From the NCBI GenBank assembly GCA_017538365.1, contig JAFYIZ010000004.1:1-64000 (forward strand): a DNA stretch of 64,000 nt. The letters are read 5' to 3'. Under the pieces are notes generated by a model, which saw only the letters and a program-made list of their open reading frames with translations, made no database searches and was not told the DNA's origin. This DNA is from a bacterium. GTDB taxonomy: Bacteria; UBP6; UBA1177. Within the stretch, counting starts at the first letter, position 1; every line of letters starts with the position of its first letter. A program made the translations under genes and the position numbers. This document shows positions 58,494 through 64,000 of this stretch, piece after piece.

Positions 58494-59072
58494 ATGGCAA
58501 AATCAATTAAAGGAACAAGAACGGAAAAGAATCTTCTCACCTCTTTCGCAGGCGAATCCCAGGCAAGAATGCGCTACAACTACTTTGCAAGCAAGGCTAA
58601 AAAAGAAGGCTTTGAAAAAGTAGCTGTTATTTTTGAAGAAACTGCAAATCAGGAAAAGGAACACGCAAAGAGAATGTTCAAATTCCTTGAAGGCGGAAAC
58701 ACTGAGATCACCGCTACATATCCGGCTGGAATGATCTCCGACACCCTTGCAAACCTCAAGGCTGCTGCTGCAGGCGAGCACGAAGAGTGGACTGAAGCAT
58801 ACCCCGAATTCGCAAGAATCGCTGACGAAGAAGGATTCGCTGACATCGCCGAGATGTACAGAAGAATCGCAATCGCAGAAAAACACCATGAAGAAAGATA
58901 CAATGCTTTCATAAAAGACCTTGAAAACAGCGGAATGTTCGCAAAAGACCGCGAAGTTACGTGGCGCTGCCTCAACTGCGGATACATCCATGTCGGCAAA
59001 GAAGCTCCAGAAAAATGCCCCGCTTGCGAGCATCCTCAAGCTTACTTCGAAGTTCTCAACTCCAACTGGTAG
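58494..59072 (+). CDS. rbr: Rubrerythrin
   Basis: 192 residues. Peroxidase of anaerobes: N-terminal ferritin-like diiron domain with 'ESQARMRY', 'EETANQEKEHAKRMF' and 'IAIAEKHHEERY' (Glu/His ligands), and a C-terminal rubredoxin-like Fe site ('CLNCGYIH...CPAC', about 161-181). It reduces hydrogen peroxide with electrons passed by rubredoxin. First gene of the cluster; desulfoferrodoxin follows 9 bp later. Confidence 0.97.
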   Translation: MAKSIKGTRTEKNLLTSFAGESQARMRYNYFASKAKKEGFEKVAVIFEETANQEKEHAKRMFKFLEGGNTEITATYPAGMISDTLANLKAAAAGEHEEWTEAYPEFARIADEEGFADIAEMYRRIAIAEKHHEERYNAFIKDLENSGMFAKDREVTWRCLNCGYIHVGKEAPEKCPACEHPQAYFEVLNSNW

Positions 59073-59081
59073 GAGTCTGAA

Positions 59082-59465
59082 ATGACGAAAAGAAACGAAG
59101 TCTACAAGTGCTCCATCTGCGGAAACATCGTCACCGTCTCTCACGAAGCGGGCGGAACGCTTGTCTGCTGCGGCAAGGAGATGGATCTCATGCCGGTAAA
59201 AACTGCCGATCAGACGCTTGAAAAGCATGTTCCGGTAGTTGAAAAAACGGCTAGCGGCATCAAAGTCACGGTCGGCTCTACTCCTCATCCGATGATGGAC
59301 AACCACTACATCGAGTGGATCGAAGTGATAAACGGCGACATCGTCATGAGAAAGTATCTCAAACCGGGAGAAGCACCAACAGCAGAATTCCCGATGGAAT
59401 TTTCCGATGACATAATCGCCCGCGAATACTGCAACATCCACGGACTCTGGGCAAACAAAAAATAG
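59082..59465 (+). CDS. dfx: Desulfoferrodoxin (2Fe superoxide reductase)
   Basis: 127 residues. N-terminal desulforedoxin-like Fe(Cys)4 site ('YKCSICGNI' and 'VCCGKEMDLM') and C-terminal superoxide-reducing centre with His ligands ('EKHVPVVE', 'HPMMDNHYIEWIEV') and Cys-His at the end ('REYCNIHGLW'). Reduces superoxide to peroxide without making oxygen; the peroxide is then removed by rubrerythrin. No Lys/Glu or motif is missing. Confidence 0.97.
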   Translation: MTKRNEVYKCSICGNIVTVSHEAGGTLVCCGKEMDLMPVKTADQTLEKHVPVVEKTASGIKVTVGSTPHPMMDNHYIEWIEVINGDIVMRKYLKPGEAPTAEFPMEFSDDIIAREYCNIHGLWANKK

Positions 59466-59473
59466 GAGATGAA

Positions 59474-60673
59474 ATGTCGAATCTCAATGCAATAAAGATC
59501 AGCGAATCGGTCTACTGGGTAGGCGCGATCGACTGGAACATCCGCTATTTCCACGGATATGCGACGCTTAAGGGAACGACCTACAATGCATACCTCATCA
59601 TGGCGGATAAGATCACCCTCATCGACGGAGTAAAAAAAGGCAATGAGTGCGAACTCCTGGAAAGAGTCGCTTCAGTCGTTGATCCGCAGAAAATCGAATA
59701 CATCGTTTCCAACCACTCGGAACCGGACCACAGCGGCGGGATACCGAAAATCGCTGAAACCGTAAAACCTGAAAAGATCTTCGCTTCAAAAGGCGGCGTC
59801 CGTGCTTTGAACGCATACTACCCCAGTCTCCAGGTCGAAGCAGTTGCGGACGGAGGAGAACTAACACTTGGCAACAAAACGCTGAAATTCATGGAAACAA
59901 AGATGCTCCACTGGCCTGACAGCATGTTTTCCTATCTTGCCGAAGAAGAAGTCCTTTTCAGTCAGGACGCTTTCGGAATGCACCTTGCATCAAGCGAGCG
60001 TTTCGATGACGAGCTTCCGTGGTCACTTCTGCAGGAAATGTCGACAGGTTACTACGCGAACATCATAACGCTCTACAGCCCTTTCGTGCAGAATCTGCTC
60101 AAAAAAGTGGCTGCAAGCGGACTTACTTTCAAAGTAGTCGCCCCCGACCACGGTCCGGTTTGGAGAAACATGGATAACTTCTCGAAAATGCTCGGCCTTT
60201 ACGACAAATGGTCTGCGAGAAAAACTGACAAAAAAGCGGTCATCGTCTACGATTCGATGTGGCATTCGACTGAAAAAATGGCGAGATATATTGAAGACGG
60301 CCTTGCATCTCAGGGAATCAAAGTCAAATCGCTTTTCATGCAGTCTTCAGACAGAAGCGAAGTCGCGGCGGAACTTCTTGACGCATCGGCCCTCATCGTC
60401 GGTTCGCCCACGATAAACAACGAGCTTTTCCCCTCAGTCGCAGACGTTATGTGCTACCTCAAAGGGCTTAAATTCAAAACTCCGTTTGCAGCCTCCTTCG
60501 GCTCTTACGGCTGGAGCGGCGAAAGCATCAAAAATCTCACACAGATGCTCACAGAGATGTGCGGCGAAGTAGTCGGAAGCGTAAAAGCGCTCTATACTCC
60601 GACAGAAGAAGTCAAAACACAGTGCTTCGAACTCGGCAGAGAGATCGGAGAAAAAATCAACAATAAAAATTAG
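59474..60673 (+). CDS. Flavodiiron protein (A-type, oxygen/NO reductase)
   Basis: 399 residues. Metallo-beta-lactamase-like diiron domain with 'SNHSEPDHSGG' (H81, E83, D85, H86), 'LHWPDSMFSY', 'DAFGMH' and 'VAPDHGPVW', then a flavodoxin domain from about residue 255 ('AVIVYDSMWHSTEKMA', 'IVGSPTINNELFP'). Class A members reduce oxygen to water or NO to N2O using rubredoxin, encoded next door. Confidence 0.96.
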   Translation: MSNLNAIKISESVYWVGAIDWNIRYFHGYATLKGTTYNAYLIMADKITLIDGVKKGNECELLERVASVVDPQKIEYIVSNHSEPDHSGGIPKIAETVKPEKIFASKGGVRALNAYYPSLQVEAVADGGELTLGNKTLKFMETKMLHWPDSMFSYLAEEEVLFSQDAFGMHLASSERFDDELPWSLLQEMSTGYYANIITLYSPFVQNLLKKVAASGLTFKVVAPDHGPVWRNMDNFSKMLGLYDKWSARKTDKKAVIVYDSMWHSTEKMARYIEDGLASQGIKVKSLFMQSSDRSEVAAELLDASALIVGSPTINNELFPSVADVMCYLKGLKFKTPFAASFGSYGWSGESIKNLTQMLTEMCGEVVGSVKALYTPTEEVKTQCFELGREIGEKINNKN

Positions 60674-60682
60674 GAGGAAATC

Positions 60683-60841
60683 ATGGACAAGTATGTATGC
60701 GGAATCTGCGGCCACGTTTATGATCCGGCAGTCGGCGATCCTGAAAACGGAATCGCTCCCGGCACCCCTTTTGAAGCTCTTCCCGAAGACTGGGTATGCC
60801 CCATCTGCGGCGTAAGCAAGGACAATTTCACGAAAGAATAA
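60683..60841 (+). CDS. Rubredoxin
   Basis: 52 residues, too short for many gene finders. '[12 protein letters not shown]' and '[13 protein letters not shown]' provide the two CxxCG knuckles of an Fe(Cys)4 site; '[19 protein letters not shown]' is the usual middle (here quoted in under 20 residues). Electron donor to the flavodiiron protein, superoxide reductase and rubrerythrin of the same cluster. GGAGG site, 9 bp after the flavodiiron gene. Confidence 0.97.
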   Translation: MDKYVCGICGHVYDPAVGDPENGIAPGTPFEALPEDWVCPICGVSKDNFTKE

Positions 60842-60850
60842 TCTTAAAAA

Positions 60851-61726
60851 ATGTCTTTTGATCCCACAAAATCTTCTTTTTTAATACTCAATAAAAAAAA
60901 AGGATTTTCTTCAAACGGCGAACTCAACTATCTGAAAAGACTGCTTAAAATCAAAAAAGCAGGTTTCTGCGGAACTCTCGATCCGCTTGCTCAGGGAGTG
61001 CTTGTTGTTGCAATAGAAAAAGCGACAAAACTGATCTCGCTTGCTACCGGTTTCGATAAAGTCTATTCAGGAAAAATCAAACTCGGTTTCACGAGCGACA
61101 GCCTTGATCTCGGGACAGAACTTATCCCTTTCTGCACTGTTCCGCAAAATATCGACTGTGCAGAAATTGAGAAAAAATTTCAAGGAGTTATCTCTCAGAT
61201 CCCGCCTGCCTACAGCGCACTTAAAATTGACGGAAAACGAGCTTACAAGTTGGCTCGAGAAGGCAAAACTCCCGAAATGAAAGCGCGAAATGTCGAAATA
61301 AAAACGCTCAAGATCACACAGACCGGCGAAGATGAACTTTCGTTTTGGGTAAAATGCTCGAAAGGAACTTACATCCGCACTTTGGCAGGCGATATCGGAA
61401 AATTTTTAGGCTGCGGCGCAGTACTCACCGAGCTCATCAGGCGCGAAGTGGGACCTTTCAAACTCGAAAACGCCGTTTCGATGGATGAACTCAAAGAAAA
61501 CCCTGAAAATGTTGAAAAAGCACTTCTTTCAGTTCCCGAATTTCTGGCCGGAAGCAACAGCTGCGAAGTCGATGAAGAAGGCTTCAGACACCTGAAAAAC
61601 GGCAATAAAATCGAAGAGTTGCATTTAGATCTCAAAAACGGCCTCAACCTCATAAAATTTAACGGCGAAGTCTTTCTGATCATCGAAAAAACAACCGAAA
61701 AAGCCTCTTATTTCGCGTTTGTGTAA
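60851..61726 (+). CDS. truB: tRNA pseudouridine-55 synthase
   Basis: 291 residues. Catalytic Asp D44 in 'GFCGTLDPLAQGVL', 'KVYSGKIKLGFTSDSLD', 'PPAYSALKIDGKRAYKLAREG' (in parts), 'CSKGTYIRTLAGDIG'. A PUA-like C-terminal domain follows. It starts 9 bp after rubredoxin, so it appears to ride on the stress-defence transcript. It lacks the usual rbfA/ribF neighbours. Confidence 0.95.
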   Translation: MSFDPTKSSFLILNKKKGFSSNGELNYLKRLLKIKKAGFCGTLDPLAQGVLVVAIEKATKLISLATGFDKVYSGKIKLGFTSDSLDLGTELIPFCTVPQNIDCAEIEKKFQGVISQIPPAYSALKIDGKRAYKLAREGKTPEMKARNVEIKTLKITQTGEDELSFWVKCSKGTYIRTLAGDIGKFLGCGAVLTELIRREVGPFKLENAVSMDELKENPENVEKALLSVPEFLAGSNSCEVDEEGFRHLKNGNKIEELHLDLKNGLNLIKFNGEVFLIIEKTTEKASYFAFV

Positions 61727-61734
61727 ACTTTTAT

Positions 61735-62520
61735 TTAAGCAAGTTTCTTATAGATATCCACGAACTTGTCGCTTCTTTTAACGACTGAAATTTTGTCGAG
61801 AGAGCATTCGATGAGTCCTTCAAGACCGCAGCCGCCTTCTTTCGTTCTGATCTGGTCGAGGTATTCTTCACTTGAAACGGTGACGGCGTCGCTGTAGACG
61901 ATTCCGCCTTTGAGGAAGTTGATGTCGCCGTAAAATTCGAGTTTTTCGGGAACGAAAACTTCACGGGCAAGGTTCAGAAGTCCGAAATCGTAAGACCAGA
62001 ATTTGCCCTGAAAACGGATGTCGTGGAGCGAAAAAACGGTTTTTGTGTTCTTCAAAGGCTCTTCTTTGCCGTAGATTTCACGAAGATAAACCGGAACAAG
62101 CGCGGTATGCCAGTCGTTGCAGTGGATGACATCGGGACGGAAAATTTTCGCATATTCGAGAACCGCTCTCGAAAAGAATATGAAACGCTCCGAATTGTCG
62201 GGATAATCGCCCGTAACGTTACCGTAAAGACCGTCTCTCTCAAAATACGGATTCGACACAAAAACAACTTTTGCGCCGCTTTCTTCGTGAATTGCTTCGA
62301 AAATTTCGGCTTTTTCATATTTTTCACCGACTTGGACACCAAACGATATCTTGGTCGGTTTTATGTTGAATTTTTTTCTGTTTATCGTGCTGAAAAAAGG
62401 AAGTATGCACTCGACATCGCACTTTTTCGAAACCGATTTCAGCATTTTAGCGACAGACGCAGCCATATTTCCGGTCGAAACGAAAGGCTTCAGCTCAGAA
62501 GCCGCAAACAAAATTTTCAT
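61735..62520 (-). CDS. Half-length glycogen/starch-synthase-like protein (GT5 N-terminal domain only)
   Basis: 261 residues. Clearly the N-terminal Rossmann domain of GT5 synthases ('KILFAASELKPFVSTGN', 'HCNDWHTALVPVYLRE', 'TVFSLHDIRFQG', 'DAVTVSSEEYLDQI'), but the C-terminal nucleotide-sugar-binding domain is absent and the substrate loop KTGGL is 'STGNMAAS'. No downstream frame continues the homology, so this is not a simple frameshift. From memory, similar short GT5 proteins occur in Bacteroidetes, so it may be a stable family. Catalysis alone seems unlikely. Seven bp downstream of serS. Confidence 0.8.
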   Translation of the reverse strand: MKILFAASELKPFVSTGNMAASVAKMLKSVSKKCDVECILPFFSTINRKKFNIKPTKISFGVQVGEKYEKAEIFEAIHEESGAKVVFVSNPYFERDGLYGNVTGDYPDNSERFIFFSRAVLEYAKIFRPDVIHCNDWHTALVPVYLREIYGKEEPLKNTKTVFSLHDIRFQGKFWSYDFGLLNLAREVFVPEKLEFYGDINFLKGGIVYSDAVTVSSEEYLDQIRTKEGGCGLEGLIECSLDKISVVKRSDKFVDIYKKLA

Positions 62521-62527
62521 GGTTTAC

Positions 62528-63802
62528 CTACAATCTGATAAATTCTTCGTTGTTCATGTATTTTCTGAGAACTTCAGGAACTTTGACCGTTCCGTCAGCC
62601 TGCTGGTAGTTTTCGATGATGGCAACAAGCGTTCTGTCGATCGCCAGTCCCGAACCGTTGAGCAGATGAACGAGTTCCGGCTTTGACGAAGCGTCGCGTC
62701 TGAACTTGATGTTCGCCCTTCTCGCCTGGAAATCGCCTGTGCTCGAGCAACTTGAGATCTCGCGGTAAGTTCCCTGACCAGGCAGCCAGACTTCGATATC
62801 GAAAGTTTTGACTGCATTGAAACCGAGGTCACCGCTGCAGAGGCATACTACGCGGTAGTGAATTCCGAGACCGCGAAGAATCTCTTCAGCATTGTAGAGA
62901 AGCTGGTCAAGTTCTTTCAGCGATTCTTCGGGGCGGCAGAATTTGACGAGTTCGACTTTGTTGAACTGGTGAAGGCGGATTATGCCTTTCATATCCTTGC
63001 CGTAACTTCCCGCTTCGCGTCTGAAACACGGTGTGTAAGCCGCATATTTGAGCGGAAGAACTGCATCGTCCAGGATTTCGTCGCGGTGCATGTTAACAAG
63101 GCTGACTTCGGCTGTCGGGATCATGAACATATCGTCGGTCGTTTTATATGCATCGTCTTCGAATTTCGGAAGCTGACCTGATCCGGTCATCGTCTCGCGG
63201 CTTACCATAACAGGCGGGACGATTTCGGTGTAGCCGTTTTTTGCAGCATTTTCAAGCATATAGTTCATAACAGCACGTTCAAGACGGGCCATTTCCTTTT
63301 TGTAGACGATGAAACGCGAACCGCTGAGTTTTACGCCGCGCTCGAAATCTATCGTATTGACTGCGATATCGAAGTGCTCTTTCGGCTGGAAATCGAAAAC
63401 AGGCTTTTCGCCCCACATCGAAACGACAGGATTTGCAGTATCGTCCTTGCCGAGCGGCGTATCGTCAGCCATCATGTTGGGGATAGAAAGAAGGATCGTG
63501 TTGATCTTATCTTCGACTTCCTTTACCAACGGTCCGTACGATTTGACTTTGTCGCTGAGTTCCTTGAGCTCGTCTTTGATCGTCGCTTTTTCTTCCGCGG
63601 TGCCGTTTTTCATGATGAGCGGCATCTCTTTGGAGCGCGTCATCTGTTTAGCTCTCGTCTGCTCGGACTCGGTTATAAGAGCTTTTCTCTTTTCGCTGAG
63701 TTCAATGACCTGATCTACGACTGAAAGGTCTTTGAAATTGCGGTTTGTAAGGTTGAATTTAACCTTTTCAGGATCTTTGAGTATCAATTTGATGTCGAAC
63801 AT
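62528..63802 (-). CDS. serS: Seryl-tRNA synthetase
   Basis: 424 residues, class II. N-terminal coiled-coil tRNA-binding arm (about 30-100), motif 1 region 'YMLENAAKNGYTEIVPP', motif 2 'TPCFRREAGSYGKDMKGIIRLHQFNKVE' (in parts), TxE loop 'IPTAEVSL', and motif 3 'LLNGSGLAIDRTLVAIIENYQ' (in parts). All normal. Starts with GAGGTG ahead of the ATG. Confidence 0.97.
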   Translation of the reverse strand: MFDIKLILKDPEKVKFNLTNRNFKDLSVVDQVIELSEKRKALITESEQTRAKQMTRSKEMPLIMKNGTAEEKATIKDELKELSDKVKSYGPLVKEVEDKINTILLSIPNMMADDTPLGKDDTANPVVSMWGEKPVFDFQPKEHFDIAVNTIDFERGVKLSGSRFIVYKKEMARLERAVMNYMLENAAKNGYTEIVPPVMVSRETMTGSGQLPKFEDDAYKTTDDMFMIPTAEVSLVNMHRDEILDDAVLPLKYAAYTPCFRREAGSYGKDMKGIIRLHQFNKVELVKFCRPEESLKELDQLLYNAEEILRGLGIHYRVVCLCSGDLGFNAVKTFDIEVWLPGQGTYREISSCSSTGDFQARRANIKFRRDASSKPELVHLLNGSGLAIDRTLVAIIENYQQADGTVKVPEVLRKYMNNEEFIRL

Positions 63803-63831
63803 TTTTCACCTCTAAATAAAAAAACCGCGCT

Positions 63832-63859
63832 ATGATAGGCATAAAGGCTTTATTTGCAA
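63832..63859 (-). promoter_or_regulatory. Putative serS promoter
   Basis: Minus-strand TTGCAA (63859-63854), 16 bp, TATCAT (63837-63832), about 30 bp before the ATG at 63802. Confidence 0.5.
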
Positions 63860-63874
63860 GTTTTTCAGGAAAAT

Positions 63875-64000
63875 TCAGCGAATTATATCGGCAATAAAAT
63901 CAGTGCCTTCCCTTGAAGTTATCCTGCATTTGAGGATGCTTCCCTCTTTTTCGCCTTCAAGGTTTGTGATTATCGTGATTCCGTCGATTTCAGGAGCCTG
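63875..64000 (-). CDS. RimO/MiaB-type methylthiotransferase, C-terminal TRAM end (partial)
   Basis: The minus-strand frame enters at the window end and stops with TGA at 63877-63875. The 41 residues 'QAPEIDGITIIT...GSILKCRITS...DFIADII' match the TRAM domain at the end of radical SAM methylthiotransferases; 'APEIDG' is more like RimO than MiaB. The rest is beyond the window. Confidence 0.75.
   Translation of the reverse strand, partial: QAPEIDGITIITNLEGEKEGSILKCRITSREGTDFIADIIR

Noticed and set aside
61735-62520. Frameshifted full-length glgA
   Set aside because: The sequence downstream of the stop is truB on the other strand; no second GT domain is present in any frame.

Overview
The window reads as one stretch of chromosome from an anaerobic, diderm (Gram-negative) bacterium. 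Evidence for anaerobiosis is a rubrerythrin / desulfoferrodoxin / flavodiiron protein / rubredoxin cluster. Evidence for an outer membrane is a BamA-type Omp85 protein and eight predicted lipoproteins. The Cys-rich lipoprotein modules, the acidic Asp/Ser/Thr tethers, the DUF1566-type and LamG-like lipoproteins, the HEAT-like protein and the tRNA-Gln/rplY/pth order all recall Myxococcota and other former Deltaproteobacteria. That placement is inference; no rRNA is present. Promoters match the sigma-70 type (TTGACA or TTTACA, 16-17 bp, TATAAT), Shine-Dalgarno sites are strong (GGAGG), and TTG/GTG starts are fairly common. No phage, insertion sequence, CRISPR array or integrase is visible, and no gene-free stretch exceeds 300 bp.

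Layout. 1-3061: end of a secreted protein, a single-domain chromate transporter and a radical SAM protein. 3071-4454: tRNA-Gln, rplY, pth with a near-consensus promoter. 4481-12337: two tandem exported metallophosphoesterases (the first with a degraded active site), a Gly-rich lipoprotein and a HEAT-like protein. 12365-14227: a type III polyketide-synthase-like enzyme and RluB-type pseudouridine synthase. 14266-16009: small lipoprotein and aspartokinase. 16097-22854 (minus strand): GT-C type membrane protein, dnaX, and two paralogous LamG-like lipoproteins. 22871-31993: a run of nine same-strand genes (phosphatase, YggS, Tgt, GlmM, Cys-rich lipoprotein, Mpl, UppP, CDP-alcohol phosphatidyltransferase) dominated by envelope synthesis. 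32120-34996 (minus): gap and an MFS transporter. 35031-41257: two lipoproteins, a membrane protein, a family 2 glycosyltransferase and a TPR-like protein. 41303-46410: uvrC and mfd converge. 46593-58407: a long plus-strand run (RluD, pseudo-receiver protein, YqgF, YhbY, BamA, alpha-amylase lipoprotein, TsaC-like, a degenerate P-type-ATPase-like membrane protein, CPBP protease, PNP, Cdd). 58404-61726: oxygen/superoxide defence cluster followed by truB. 61735-64000 (minus): serS with a half-length glycogen-synthase-like gene, and the 3' end of a RimO/MiaB-type gene.

The most interesting observations are: (1) a membrane protein at 55113-56513 that keeps the architecture and motif spacing of a P1B-type ATPase but has lost the CPC, DKTGT and GDGxND signatures; (2) an A9 run in dnaX where a -1 slip gives an almost immediate stop, predicting a short gamma form; (3) the tandem metallophosphoesterases, one apparently a pseudoenzyme, sharing an unusual C-terminal SGCS-x4 ending; (4) at least three copies of an intergenic two-arm repeat all ending in CCGGCAAG; and (5) a seven-POTRA BamA. 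All functional statements rest on reading motifs by eye; no database search was run.
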